Source: Melampsora larici-populina 98AG31 (taxonomy: Eukaryota; Basidiomycota; Pucciniomycetes; Pucciniales; Melampsoraceae). From it: a stretch of 64,000 nt of DNA. Where the stretch lies: NCBI RefSeq assembly GCF_000204055.1, contig NW_006768765.1:1911127-1975126 (forward strand), written 5' to 3'. The notes beneath the pieces are model-generated. The model was not told the DNA's origin. It did no database searches and was given only the letters and a program-made list of their open reading frames with translations. The position numbers and the translations under genes are program-made. How positions within the stretch are numbered: the first letter of the stretch is position 1; each line of letters begins with the position of its first letter. Below are positions 1-12,324 of this stretch, in pieces.

Positions 1-913
1 TTCTTTTGTTGGGTTTTCTCAGTTCTATGGTTGCAGGATCAAAATCACACAAAACTGTCTCAAAGAAACAAAGTCGAATCTTACATTCATACTACACAAA
101 CTCAGTGAGTTAAATTTCTCTCAATCCATGTACCGAACCAAACCAAACCAAATCAAACTTTCAAAAGAACTGAAACACTCATCGATTTCTTTCAAAACAG
201 AATACACTCTTCATCTTTTGCGCATGTAATGAAATCTTTTTCGTTTGTTTATACTTAGCACATTGGTATAAACCTATCATCAACTCCACATTAACTTTTA
301 ATTTAACTTGGCCTGAATTAATGGCAATCTTAATGTTTCCAATTTGTTTTGGTAAACAAATCATAAATGTAATTCAATTTTGGAAAGCTTCTAGATTATT
401 GGTTTTATTTGATCAAGAAGAAAGATGGAAAAATTCAAATCTTAAAACTTCTTAAGGAAATTCAAATTCATCATCATCATCATCATCATCATCAATTTGT
501 TTGTTTTTCTTTGAAAGTTTTAAAGTTCTGTTAGGTTTTGATTTTATTTTGTTGGATTTGGGGTTATTGTTTTCTTTTTCTTTTGAAATTTTAATGAATT
601 CACCGTTATTTTCTTTTTAGGGTGAATTTACGATGATGATTTTCTTTTTGGTTGCCAGTGATCATTTGGTTTGATCTTGATTACATTATTTTTTTATTTA
701 GTTGATGACTTGTCATTAGATCTTTGTAATAAAAAAACACCACAGAACCATCCATACACAGCAAAAGACACAGAAAGAATCCAAACCAGTAAGTTGATTT
801 TTGTTTGTGCCAGATTTTACCATGGCACAGTGACAAAAGAGTTCACTTGAAAAAGGTTGTGCTTTCGTTTTCTCATTATCCAACCGATTTTTTAACTAAT
901 CAGAAACCTTGAA
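1..913. other. AT-rich non-coding stretch
   Basis: No convincing gene is seen. The DNA is AT-rich with T tracts and an ATG/ATC trinucleotide run near 469-494. Open frames here are short and have no recognisable protein character. Confidence 0.5.
469..494. repeat. (CAT)n microsatellite
   Basis: About eight to nine uninterrupted CAT/TCA units in non-coding DNA. Confidence 0.9.
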
Positions 914-977
914 GAAAAATCCACACGGATATATTTGACTCAAACGAAAAATCCACACGGATATATTTGACTCAAAC
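914..977. repeat. 32-bp perfect tandem duplication
   Basis: A 32-bp unit starting GAAAAATCCACACGG is present twice head to tail (914-945 and 946-977) with no visible mismatch, so the duplication looks recent. It lies in non-coding DNA upstream of the first host gene. Confidence 0.9.
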
Positions 978-1411
978 TTGAATTCTGAACTGAAGTGGAT
1001 GCTCGTAATCAAAATATCCATTCTACAGTTTACCACTCGAAACAGTTTAGAGAATCCAGTTTACCATTCAAACCTTTCAGTTTACCACTTCTTCTGTCTG
1101 CTTTACCACCTAAACCGTCTGTTCTTCCTCATCCAGCCTTACTCTACCAATCTATCACCCAAATCCCGTCACTAATTCACTTTTCCTTTCATCATCTTTT
1201 ATCATCAAAGTGTCTCCTAATAACTCAAACTATCGATCGGTTCTTATCGCTAAAGATGAACGATCTCGTTACTGAACTGCGTTGTTCTCTGTGGACGGGT
1301 TGGGCGGAATGATAATGAGCATCTTTCGACGAGTAAGCACAAACCTTTTGATTTTGTAGATTTATTCTATGATTGATTTGTAAGAGATAAGACTGAGAGA
1401 GTACATTGACA

Positions 1412-1588
1412 ATGGAAGATTCGAGGAATGATATGAACCGTAAAAGTGAATTTATCGATCCGAAACTCATTCAAAACAAAAGAAGAATGCCATATATTGA
1501 GTTTGTAGAAAGTCGTCAAACTGACACAAGATTAAAAATTCAATACGAATTGTATCATCCCCAGTGTTTTCTCAATTTATCCTTCTGA
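1412..1588 (+). CDS. possible short exon or small ORF
   Basis: An open frame beginning MEDSRNDMNRKSEF and rich in charged residues could be a first exon or a small protein. It ends in a stop just after a phenylalanine/leucine-rich tail that looks like translated intron. No partner exon was identified, and the frame is not obviously joined to the gene at 2215. I do not recognise it. Confidence 0.2.
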   Translation: MEDSRNDMNRKSEFIDPKLIQNKRRMPYIEFVESRQTDTRLKIQYELYHPQCFLNLSF

Positions 1589-2214
1589 ATCTTCCCAGCT
1601 GAATTCTTTTTTTCGATTTCACCTACTCGGTTGATAGAACTTCATCTGTGTGTTTTTTCATTTAGGAAGCTGATCTTTCCAATCGGTTTTTTCAACTCCG
1701 CATACATCTTCAACATATATATATATAAGTCTCATTAAACATTGATATATGCTTTTGTGAAAAAACTATTATCGCTTGATTCTTTTTCTACAAACGCGTT
1801 AATTTAAATTCATTAACGAATTGTTTTACGAGTTGAAAGATTTATTTCACTATACGAGCATCGATTTCATTACCATATCCATCTTTTTTTGATATCTTCA
1901 AAGGTTTGAAATCAGTTTCTTGATCTTAAGCTTAAGAAAACACGCGACGTTTATTGTTTTCTGATCATTGTTGTTTTGGTGATTGATATCACTTGTCTTG
2001 AATTGGCTTTTCTTACCAGAATTTCTTTTTGATCTGCATATATTCGACTTGAACTTGGCTACTGGAACAACCCAAGGATTCTAAATTCATCAAAAAGCAC
2101 ATTTTGTGTGAGTAGAATTCCCTTTTCCGATTCTTGAATGAGATTGTGTAAATGACTCATGACTAACTTTCAAAAGTATTTTACTTATTCCGGTTTTGAA
2201 TAGTTAAAACAAAA

Positions 2215-2946
2215 ATGGAGGACATCTGGATGAAACTCGAAGCAGTCTTTGACTCTGGAATCATTCCTGTTCCAATCCATTCACACCGCAGACGTAGACC
2301 AACAACTCATCCAAGATATCGATCAATACGTCATCATAAAACAATGGTGACCACTAGATCAGCTTCGAGTTCTAAAGATACTCCAAAATCAACAACAACA
2401 ACAACAACAACAAAATCAACTAAGAAGAAATCATTATATATACCATCTGAATTTAAAGCGCCACTCTTATCTCCTCAAAGTTGGATGGACTTAGATTTTA
2501 TTATTGAAAATTTATCGGTCAGAGAAATTAGAACGATCTTAGAAGTTTGTTCGATTACAGATGATTATTGTAGAAAGTTTCAACAAATTCAAATCTTTAA
2601 AGATAAAGTTTTACCCAAAGTTTTAGTTAAGTTTTTCTAATATCAAATAAGCTTTTTTTTTGGATCTATAAATGTAAAAAGATTATGAAAAGTTAAAGAA
2701 GTTGCAAACTAATTGAATTGATTTCTTTTTCTCTGTTTTTGTTTTGTGTAGATTGTTAGAGAAAGATACTCGAATGATATAAGTCAAGTTTCAGATGAAG
2801 AATTAATTGAAAGTTTTTTATCTATAGAACCATTAGTAGGAGAAAAAAGGAGATTTGAAGAAGATTTAAGTGATGATGAATCGATTGATAGTAACCTTTC
2901 ATCTGATTCTAGGCCTACTAAAAAACTTAAGGTTTCTAAATACTAA
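2215..2946 (+). CDS. hypothetical nuclear-type protein, two exons
   Basis: Exon 1 is 2215-2625 and exon 2 is 2752-2946. The 126-bp intron has a GTTAAG donor and a TGTAG acceptor in phase 0, and the joined frame gives 201 residues with no stop. The N-terminus has basic residues (HSHRRRRP) and an S/T/K-rich tract with a run of threonines from (ACA)n codons. The middle (SWMDLDFIIENLSVREI onward) is a compact hydrophobic/charged segment that should be the folded part. The C-terminus is acidic (DLSDDESID) and then basic. I do not recognise the family; a SAP/HeH-like helix pair is only a weak thought. A second in-frame ATG (MVTTRSAS) could be the real start. Not transposon-like, so probably a host gene. 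Confidence 0.6.
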
Positions 2947-3489
2947 GGGATTCTATTCCGTTTCTGTTTTCTTATCTTAATGCAGTTTTTACATTTTCTT
3001 TTCTTATTATTCAATAATTCATCAAATCTTTGCACATCTTAACCTATGCTTTAATTTCCTTTTATCTTTGATTCTCATTACTCATTAAATAGTCAAATAC
3101 ATACATAATCAACTTCTCTCTTCTTGTATCTCACTACAATCTTGAAGGTATTATGTAGGCTATTTTGTTTTGTTGGGTACATGGATAGGTTTGTTATACA
3201 TGCTACAACATTAGGTTGATGGTTTCTATTATGCTTCAAAGATTTAATTTGTATTTCTTCTTTGTAGTCAATAGGATATGAAGAATATCTTTCTCAAGTA
3301 ATTTTAAGCATTATGTTCTTGATTCAAATGAAAAGTTATCTTGGATTTCATTTCATTCTTTTTGAAGGGTTCATGATTCACATCAAAGAGAAGGCGGGGT
3401 TAGAACTTAGGTGATGGATTGGATTCTTAGCATGTAGGCTGGTGCATGGATGACTCAAATGAATAAAGTTTTGTGAAAGTTTTACTTTG
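2947..3489. other. intergenic, no gene seen
   Basis: T-rich 3' flank of the preceding gene. No open frame or repeat with any support. Confidence 0.5.
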
Positions 3490-3649
3490 TTAGCCCTGAA
3501 ACACCATCAGATAGTACTCAAACCTCTGACCAGGAGGAAGATCAAGAATATATGGTATACAGTCATGACATACATTGGCATGCATAATAAGAGGCCTTGC
3601 TTGGTTGTCAAAGGGGCAACTTATAAAACCCCTTTGTAAGCCTTTGAAT
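3490..3649 (-). pseudogene. coding fragment abutting the copia element
   Basis: On the minus strand an open frame with protein-like composition (NVCHDCIPYILDLPPGQRF) runs to a stop at 3490. Its upstream end is the edge of the copia LTR. It may be the remnant of a repeat gene interrupted by the copia insertion. The minus-strand fragment on the other side, at 21955-22080, could be from the same gene, but I could not join the frames or find a target-site duplication. Family not recognised. Confidence 0.25.
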
Positions 3650-4130
3650 TGCAAGTTGATTATAAGGCTGAGGAAGGTGCTAATGTTAGCAACTGACAAG
3701 AATGGAATCTCGGTGACCGATAAGAGCAGTGAGACAATACCTGCTCAAAGTGAAGGTAGAAATTGGTAAGAGATTATATTAAAGCATACGAGCAACACAA
3801 CATAAATGGAGAAGAGAGATAATAACCTGAGGAAGGTGCTAATGTTAGCAACTGACGAGAATAGAATCTCGGTGACCGATAAGAGCAGTGAGACAATACC
3901 TGCTCAAAGTGAAGGTAGAAATCGGTGAAGAAAAGAGAAAGACAATTAGGCTAAAGGCAACACCAATTTATACCAAAGAAACACAATAACGGTCACGTAC
4001 AACAAACACAGCAATGATGTTATATGATTAATAAGCATATGATATCATAGATATAAGATGAGAAACAAATAAGAGAAGGATAACATCTTAGATTAGATAA
4101 CCCCAAATATGATGTATTCATTATACCTCA
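3650..4130 (-). repeat. copia 3' LTR, 481 bp, with internal tandem repeat
   Basis: On the plus strand it begins TGCAAGTTGATTATAAGG and ends TTATACCTCA, giving TG..CA on the coding strand. It contains a tandem duplication of period 159 bp (units starting at 3668 and 3827), which is also present in the 5' LTR. Confidence 0.92.
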
Positions 4131-5678
4131 ATTCCCTCCCCGGTTCTCTAAATCCAAAAGATTTATTCTTCTACAAAACTCCTTGTGTGTGAACGGTGGT
4201 AAGGATTTAGTAAACATATCTGCTAGCATATCGGCAGTTGGAATATATTTGATTTTGAAATGTTCTTTGTCTACATGTTCACGAATAAAGTGATACTTCA
4301 CATCAATGTGTTTTGTTCTATTTTGAAATTGAGCATTTTTTGATAGGCCAATTGCGCCTTGATTATCTGCTAGTGATAAAGCAGTCGAAGCTAATGTCTT
4401 ATTAATATCCTTCATAAATTGAGTGAACCAACACAAATCCTGACCCCCTTTGTACATCGCACGATATTCAGCTTCTGTAGATGACCCTGCAACACCTTCT
4501 TGCTTCTTTGCTCTCCAGTTGATGCACCCGGATCCAAGTTGTGAAATCATACCAGTAGTTGAACGACGAGTATACGGACATCCAGCGAAATCAGAGTCAC
4601 TATAAGTTTGAAGATCCAAATTATCACCTCCTAAGACCAATCCGTAATGTTGAGTACCTTTCAAGTAACACAAAACTCTTTTGAAGGCTGCCCAATGCAC
4701 CATGTCTGGCCTTTCAAAATGCTGAGATAACTGAGAAACTACAAAAGCTAAGTCTGGTCTCGTGGCAAGAGAGAGATACATGAGCATACCAACAGCGTGT
4801 CGATAATCTTCACCTGAATCAATAAATTCTTGTTGACTTTGATCAGTTCCGGGAACAAGATGTGTATTATCGATCATTGGACTACCAACTGGATTAGCTT
4901 CTAACATGTCATACTCTTCAAGTAAATTGCCAACATACTGAGGCTGAGATAGAGAAATTGTGTGAGCTTTACAATTCCTTGTCACTTTCATACCAAGAAT
5001 AAACTTAGCTTCACCTAAATCATCCATATCAAAATTTTTGTTGATTAAGTCTTTGAATCTTTGAACGTTATCACTAGCTATGGTCATGTTGTCAATGTGG
5101 AGATGAACGTAACACTTCCAATTCGGATCATCAGAGACAAAAACACACGGATCTGAAGGAGTTTGTTTGAGGTTGATGCTAAGAAAGAACACTTTGATGA
5201 CGTCGTGCCAACACCAAGGAGATTGCTTTAAGCCATAGATGGATTTGTTGAGTCGCAGAACAGATTTTTTGGAAGTGCCGGGAATAATCAAACCTTTTGG
5301 AATACGTAAATAAATTGTTTCTTTAGGGACTCCGTTCAGAAAAGCAAGCTTGACATCCATAACGTGAATATCGAGATCTTCGACAGCAGCAACATCCATA
5401 AGAGCACGTAGAGAAAGCAATTGACCTGTTGGAGCAAAAGTGTCGTTGAAATCTTCAGGCCTTTGAGAGAAACCTTGAGCACACAATCGAGCTTTATACT
5501 TGATAAGTTCACCTTCTGCTCCAAATCTCTTCTTAAACACCCATGTTGTTCCAATGGCATGAGCACCATCAGGTAAGTCAACAATATCCCAAACTTTCCT
5601 GTCTTCCATACCTTTAAGCTCGGCCTGAATAGCTGCAGACCAATAAGAAGCATCTTTTCTTGACATTGCTTCTTTCAA
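4128..5678 (-). CDS. copia reverse transcriptase and RNase H region (longest open piece)
   Basis: This 516-residue open part of Pol covers RVT_2 and the Ty1/copia RNase H. RT landmarks are TTWVFKKRF near its start, NGVPKETIYLRIPKG, SIYGLKQSPWCWH, and HIDNMTIAS where YVDD is usual. RNase H landmarks are YSDSDFAGC, SSTEAEYRA and LADNQGAIGLSKN. The HIDN change replaces the second catalytic aspartate by asparagine, which should abolish polymerisation. It is continuous with the upstream integrase frame except for TGA codons at 5730 and 5724. Confidence 0.9.
   Translation of the reverse strand: MKEAMSRKDASYWSAAIQAELKGMEDRKVWDIVDLPDGAHAIGTTWVFKKRFGAEGELIKYKARLCAQGFSQRPEDFNDTFAPTGQLLSLRALMDVAAVEDLDIHVMDVKLAFLNGVPKETIYLRIPKGLIIPGTSKKSVLRLNKSIYGLKQSPWCWHDVIKVFFLSINLKQTPSDPCVFVSDDPNWKCYVHLHIDNMTIASDNVQRFKDLINKNFDMDDLGEAKFILGMKVTRNCKAHTISLSQPQYVGNLLEEYDMLEANPVGSPMIDNTHLVPGTDQSQQEFIDSGEDYRHAVGMLMYLSLATRPDLAFVVSQLSQHFERPDMVHWAAFKRVLCYLKGTQHYGLVLGGDNLDLQTYSDSDFAGCPYTRRSTTGMISQLGSGCINWRAKKQEGVAGSSTEAEYRAMYKGGQDLCWFTQFMKDINKTLASTALSLADNQGAIGLSKNAQFQNRTKHIDVKYHFIREHVDKEHFKIKYIPTADMLADMFTKSLPPFTHKEFCRRINLLDLENRGGN
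4131..4143 (-). promoter_or_regulatory. copia polypurine tract
   Basis: On the minus strand the 13 bases CCGGGGAGGGAAT directly precede the 3' LTR, the place and composition expected for the plus-strand DNA primer. The tract is inside the last gag-pol codons, and the gag-pol stop TGA is formed by the first three bases of the LTR. Confidence 0.8.
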
Positions 5679-8377
5679 TGATGTAGGAAAAGGAATGTTG
5701 CCTAATCGTGCTGATCTTGCGCGTCAAATTCAACAAGCGGACATTACACGAGCACATTGAACTTGTCTAGCAGCTTGAATGTGATGTCTTTTTGATCCTT
5801 CAGGAAGAATGTTGGATTCGTCAATATTGCTTGAGATATCATGAACTGCAGGAACTGTTGAGGGCTGCCAATCCCAAGAATGCTTGGTTGGAACAAAAGT
5901 AGGAGGTGGAGATGGTAAAGGATGCCACATAATGATATCACCCATGTCATCATAGCCAGCAATTGGTGGAACTTGAGGCGTTCTTTTGACAGGAACAAGT
6001 GCTCGAGACTCATCACATTGTGGAGATTGAGGAGAGTTGAAAGGTGTAGGTGGAATATGAGGTGACGCAGGCGGAGTATCATGATGTTCTTGAGATAATG
6101 AATTGTGAATGATATCGTCTTCATCTTCAATGACAAACTCATCCTCACTATTTTGAGAATCATGAACACCAGGAAAAATTTCATCATTAAAACTTACATT
6201 GTGACTGTAGATGATCGAGCCGTTTTCAAGTTGCACTCAAAAACTATGCATTTTGATTTGAAAACCCAACGATATGCCTTTAGCAGCCGTATCACCAAAC
6301 TTCCCATCACGAAGATGTTTGGGAATAAGGACATAGCAACGACAGCCAAAAGGATGAAGGCAAGAATAATCAAATGGTCGTTGATGCCATAATTCATAAG
6401 GCGTTTTGTTGGAGTGCTTTTCCATTGGAGTGACGTTCTCAAGAAAAACAGCAGTTGAAACAGCTTCAGCCCAATAGCTGGGAGGTAAACCAGCTTGTTT
6501 TAGGAGTGCTCTTGCTTTTTTGGAAGTTGTATGATTTCCTCTGTCGGCAACAGAATTTTGCTGAGGTGTATACGAAGCTGATAGATGCATGGTAGTACCA
6601 TTCTCTTTAAGGCACGTAAGAAACTCCTGAGACATATATTTGCCCCCCCTGTCATTGACGAGTGAGATAATCTTTCTTTGATGAAAGGTTTCGACTTCAT
6701 TTTTAAATTCGAGAAAACAAGAAAAAGTTTCAGATTTCAATTTTAAGACATAAATATATTTATAAGAGGTACAAGCATCGGTAAGCTTAAAGTAAGAAGC
6801 ATCTCCTAAAAAAGAGACAGCAATTTTTCCGCTTAAGTCGCTGTGTACAAACTGAAGAGGAACAGTCGATACAGGAAGAGATGATTTATAAGGTAATCAA
6901 TGAACTTTAGACAGAACACAAGCTTCACAAGACCAGTTTGGAGGACGAGAACGATGAAACAAAACCCTCAAACAATCAGAGTTGGCATGGCCAGCAAGTC
7001 TATGAAGAGTGTGATAAGTGGTTAGCAAACGAGCAGACGAAGCAACAATAGAAGGTAAAGCGTATTTACCGAGTTTGAGATCGAGCTCAAGTACTCCATC
7101 GTGGATCGAACCGTATAAAATGGGAGAATCATTCCTTTTAACAATGAACGAATCTTCTTTGCTATGTAAGGAGCAACCTTCAAGCATGAGTTTTCCAAGG
7201 CTGAGTAAAGTGCCATTGACTTTTGGAACATGGAAAGCATGAAAAGAGTTAATTGATCCATTGCTTGACCCATGAATAGTACCTTCACCAATGATTTGAA
7301 TTACAATACCATCAGCAAGAGAAACAGTAGACATTTTAGGTGAATAAGTAGTGAAATCTTGAATGTCAGAAGTCATATGATCAGAGCATCCACTGTCGAG
7401 AAGTTTAGGCGATACAGATGGAACGGTTTTTACAGCCAAAGCTTGTGAAAAATAAGCAGGAGAAAAATCTGAAGACTGAACAGCACCGACATAGGCAGCA
7501 AATGTGTTTTGAACTGAAAATATGGCATCATCGACATATTGGGAGCTGTTGACAACAGGAGCAGTTTCAGGAGTAGCACGTTGACGAAGATTAGCAGGTC
7601 GCTTTTCACACCATAAAGTCCAACAGTCATCTCTATGATGTTTAGTGAGAGGATTATGAACACCATTCGAACAGAAGTTTCGTCTAGAGTTAGAGTTGGA
7701 GTTGTTGCGATTAGCCGAAGAGTTATTTCAATTGTTAATAGCATTAGAAGTAACACGACAAGAGGATAAGGTGTTTGATTCAGGTTTGTTGTTTTCTTCT
7801 TTGTCAGCGTGGTGGTCATCAAGAGCTTCCAGAAGAACCTTGGTTTTTAAAGGACGTTTGGAATACATAAGTTCTTTAAAAGTAGCAAGAGAATCCGGAA
7901 GTTTATGAACAATAATTTCAGCTAACGGTCCGTCTCCGATGTTGTTGGTAACATTACAATTAACCAAATCAGTCATTCCTTGACGTATATATTTGATGAA
8001 TTGAGATAAAGAAGAAAAGGATACGCGCAAGAAGCTTAAGAATACACGACTTTGACTAGCAGCATCAGAAGCTTGGTAAGACGATAAAATAGAATCCCAC
8101 AAAACATTGGGAGTTAACATATTGGCGTTTGTAACAAAACAGGCTTTAGAAGTTTGATCAAGACACTGAAGAATGACACCATGAGCACTATTTCTTTGTT
8201 TGACAAAATTGGCATAAAGAGAAGAGTCGGTTGGTGGTATGGCTGGATGAGGAGAGGAAATAAAAGAGCCAAGATCATGCTCTAACATCCAACCGTACAT
8301 ATTCAGGGGCCATTGAGAAAATTCGGTCTCATTTAATTGCTTGATAGTCGAATGCTTTGTACCTCCTGCGGTAGACA

Positions 8378-11300
8378 CAACACCCAAACCCCGCCGCGGG
8401 AAACTGGGGCAGCGCTGCGATAGCGCGGGGGTCCCGCCGCGGACTCAGTCCACGGATTGACCACTGGGGTGAAAACCGCGCCAGGGCCCGGTTTTCACTG
8501 CGGTACAACCCGCCGCTGCCCAATTGACCGGACCCCAGGGGTAACCCTGGGGCGCAGGGGTTTGATGCCAAGGCGAGCTGTACTCACCTTTCAGCTTTGT
8601 CCAACACCCCTGACCTCATCAATCAGTATCGATCGCCATTAATCTGCCAAGATCCCTCCCCATTGGATTCACCGGATCAGCAGTCACCATGGGCGAATCC
8701 AGGGTGACCCCAAGTTGCGTTTTCTATACGTTTTTCTTTCAGATCGGCTTAAAAAAACTGACTAATTCCTTTTTACCCATTTTGTCTGAAAGTCTCAGTG
8801 GTCTTATCTTTCTTCGACTTCCACATACCTTTCCCCGTTTCAAACCAATCTCCACTTACCTCCATGACTTACACCATGCCGACATCCACTGGACCATCGA
8901 CATCCAAAAGTCTTGCACCTCCATCATCAACCCCAGTTCGCCAGCTACGAAACCGTTCTCCACAGCAACCATCGCCCGGTTTTGTCTTAACAGGGTCAGA
9001 CTCACGACGTAGGATCACAAGAGAGGGCAGTAACCCTGCCTCTCATCCTACTACGCCTGTCTCTACTTCAAAAGACTCTGCAAAACGAGGCCGGGAGGAG
9101 GCCAACAACGACGAGCCTGATCTGAACGTCACAAAGAAACGAAAAACAGTACCCAAGCCCAAGGTGAGTCCTCTGTCTTGCTCTCACTTTCCTCTACACG
9201 TGATCCTCATCTATGTTTTCTCTTTGGTTGGTGCGTTAGGGTACCAAAGACAAAGGAGTACCTACTGTGGTCAATGTTGATCAGGACTCCTCTGGAGACG
9301 AGAACGAGGCTGTCGAAACCCGACCGGGCCACCGAGGCGATGTCAAGGAGCTTATGAGGTACTATGGAGCTCCCAAGCATTACAAAGACGAGGTAAGTAG
9401 TTAACAATCTTTCAAATTGCCATCGAAACCATCTCATCACTCACTTGGTTTTGCTTCCCTTGTATAGACTGGGCCCTTCAAGCGCTCCTACCCGTGCAAG
9501 TGGTGTGGTGAGTACTATACCCAAGGTTTCAAATCGAACGACAATCTCTATGGCCATCGAGATGGTGACAAGGACCGTCGACCTTGCCCCGGCCGTAAGA
9601 AAGCAATAAAATCTGGAATGAAACTGCCACCTACCTACCAAGAATTACAGAAGGCTGCTAATAAAGAGACCGCTGGGGGAAAATTTATGTCTGCTTTCAT
9701 GGATCGACCTTCATTCAGTGTTCAGTTACTCAACGTCTTACTTGTCTTATGGATCATCCGGCAAGCTCTTCCTTGGTTGCGATTCTCCGATCCAATATTA
9801 CGAAGCGCCTTTAAATTAGCCAACCCATCTGCCGACATGCGATCCCCTACTTGGGCTGCCCAAACTGCTAAAAAAATCTACAAGTCGCTTCATGGTGAGG
9901 TTTTGCGAAAAGTAAAGGTGTGTCTCTTTAATCTATGTATCTATTTTCTACCATCACTTCAATTTCTCACACATCTGCTTCCTTTTATCTGTCTCTTGTT
10001 TCCACAGGCTAATTCCAGCCGTATCTGGTTAGTCCACGATGTGTGGACCACCCGAGGAAACCGATACGCTTTCATAGCGTTGATAGCTTGTTATATCGAT
10101 GCCGATTTTCGATATCAGAGGGTTTTACTGACACTCAAGATGGTCGCTTGGAACCACTATGGAGCGCTTTTGGCGCGCCCGGTTGCTAGGTATCTAGTCC
10201 GTCACGACTTACACCATAAGATAAGTGTTCCCTTTGGTTATGTTTTTTTGCGTCATTTAGCTAATCTTTCATCACGATACTCACGTTTTAGGGCAAACGA
10301 CCGACTCAGGCTCAAACAACAACACCATGGCAATTGAGATGGAGGTCATGTTCGCCGCCAGTGAGAAACCTGTGGAATGGGCTAGTTCCCAAAACCATGC
10401 TCGATGCTATTGCCACAAGTTGGCTCTAGTGGTGAAGGCCGGGTTAAAAGCATTATCAATTGAATCAGGACATTCGAAACCAACCACCGACGCCAATGTG
10501 GCTGTTCCCTTACCCACCTTTCAGCTTAACAACCAGGCAGTTGAGGTCGACGCTGAGTCAGCTGACTCGGATGAAGAAGAAGATGTGGACGAATCCGATC
10601 AAGGTCCAGAACTTCCCAAAGAAGAATTGTGTTCATCAGTTGAGAAGGTCTTAGCAAGCCATCCAGGCAATATCTATGCGACTGCAGTTCAAAAGGTAAT
10701 TTCAAAGCTTAACTTGTTGAGTTGCCTTTTGAGAAACCGACCAATATGTTTTATCAGGTCGATACTGTCAGCAAAAAGATTGCTGGCTCTCATTCTCGTC
10801 GTCAAGAATTCAGGGGGCTTTGTAAGGAAGCCGGGTTGGATCACCGGACACCAATCGCAGGATACGGCATTCGTTGGAATGTTATATACGACTCTCGAAA
10901 GCGCATGTGCGCTGCACAAGAGGTGGGTAGCATATTGATTGCTTTATCTTATCGAACCTTTTTAATTGAAACCTTTCGTATCCTCACAGATAGTTAATAA
11001 GATGCTCGCGACTGATCGCAAAGGTGCACAGTTTTTCAAAGGGATATTGATACATGCTGATGAATGGGAAGCAATCGAGGCACTGAATAGCATATTAGAG
11101 GTATGTGGATCAATATCCTCGGTTTGGTTATAATATGTTTATTTCTAACATGTTCCACAGATTTTTGCAATTGGAACCAAACGCATGGAGGGGGACTTTC
11201 CCTCGGGTGCTATGGCTCTTGTGGAATATCACCAGATCAAGAATTCACTCAATGAAGCTCGGAAGAAGACGAAATCGAAACCATTAATAGACATGGTAGG

Positions 11301-12324
11301 TGTAATGTTAGACCAGCTTCACCTATACGTCGATGAAGCACTTCGATGCAAGGCACTTGTCTTGGCATCAATTATGCACCCACAATATCGTCTAGCGTTC
11401 TTTCAAAAGGCCTATCCGGATCACAAAGACCAGGCAACAACTTGGCTCAATGAAGCATTTGCTTCTGCGCTGAACACCGCCCGAAAAGAATCAGACACCA
11501 CTCAATCACAGCCTCTGCCAGATGTCCAACACGATGTTGTAGATGACGATGACTTCAATGAATATACTGCCAGCTCCAACACCAATCCAACGCACTCGGC
11601 ACAGGAAGGTGAACTAGAATCCTACTTGATGGGTCACCGCGAATTTGAGAAAAATGAGACTGCACTCGATTGGTGGAATGTGAGTCCAAAAGATTCCTCA
11701 TGTCACCTTTCAATAAAATATGATTGACCTTTTAATATGTTCGTTCTAACAGAGAAACAAAGCTATATTCCCAGTACTTGCGACAATGGCACGAGACTAC
11801 TTGGCGGTTTCGGGCACCAGTTGCCCGGCTGAGCGCGTATTCTCTAGTGCAGCCGATATTTGCACGCAAGATCGTGGTGGGCTCCTTCCTTCCACAATGA
11901 GCAGGTTGGTTTGCTCACGTGAGTGGTTAAAGGATTGCATAGACCCAGGAGGTGAGTATGGTACAGCTATAAAATATATTACCACATACTTGGAAGGCGA
12001 GGATAAAAAGAAAAAGAAAGGATTCATAATTGTAGATTGAGATTAGTAGAATAGCTTGTGATTGCTTTATAAAACATTTCTTTTTTGGTATTAAATTTTT
12101 TTGTCCTTCGGTAGGTAATACAATTTTTTTTTACCTTTGGCCCAAAACGACCGCAGTGAGGTGCCCTGCGGCGCGCTGCGACCGTTTCGAGCGCGCCGCG
12201 ACCCCAAAGACGATTTTTCTCCCTGCGGTAGCGCTGGGGTGAGTTTGGCTTTCCACTGGGGTCGATCCCGCCGCTGGCTCCGGGAAGCTGAATTCCCCCG
12301 CGCTGCGGCGGGGTTTGGGTGTTG
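8378..12324 (+). mobile_element. hAT1: hAT-like DNA transposon inserted in copia gag
   Basis: Terminal inverted repeats of 20 bp match perfectly (CAACACCCAAACCCCGCCGC at 8378 and its reverse complement ending at 12324). The duplicated target is 7 bp: GTAGACA (8371-8377) and GTAGACG (12325-12331). Removing the element and one copy restores the gag frame. The subterminal 180-200 bp at each end are GC- and CpG-rich against an AT-rich background. One multi-exon transposase gene fills the middle. Confidence 0.93.
8862..12040 (+). CDS. hAT1 transposase (BED-like finger, hATC), multi-exon
   Basis: First exons are 8862-9163, 9240-9392 and 9468-9918, then 10008 onward, with further introns to the stop at 12038-12040. 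The start is the MTYTMPTS or MPTSTG methionine. Order: a low-complexity S/T/P N-terminus with a basic KKRK patch; a zinc-finger-like segment (YPCKWCGEYY ... NLYGHRDG); LPPTYQEL; the catalytic core with LVHDVWTTRGNR and TTDSGSNN (aspartates of the RNase H-like fold); CYCHKLALVVKAGL; an acidic insert (DSDEEEDVDESD); and a C-terminal hAT dimerisation domain (MARDYLAVSGTSCPAERVFS). hAT3 and hAT4 encode close relatives with the same plan. I see no stop inside the exons, so it may be intact, though every splice junction was not tested. Confidence 0.8.

Noticed and set aside
995..1312. 105-codon plus-strand ORF
   Set aside because: Composition is that of AT-rich intergenic DNA, with no partner exon or motif.
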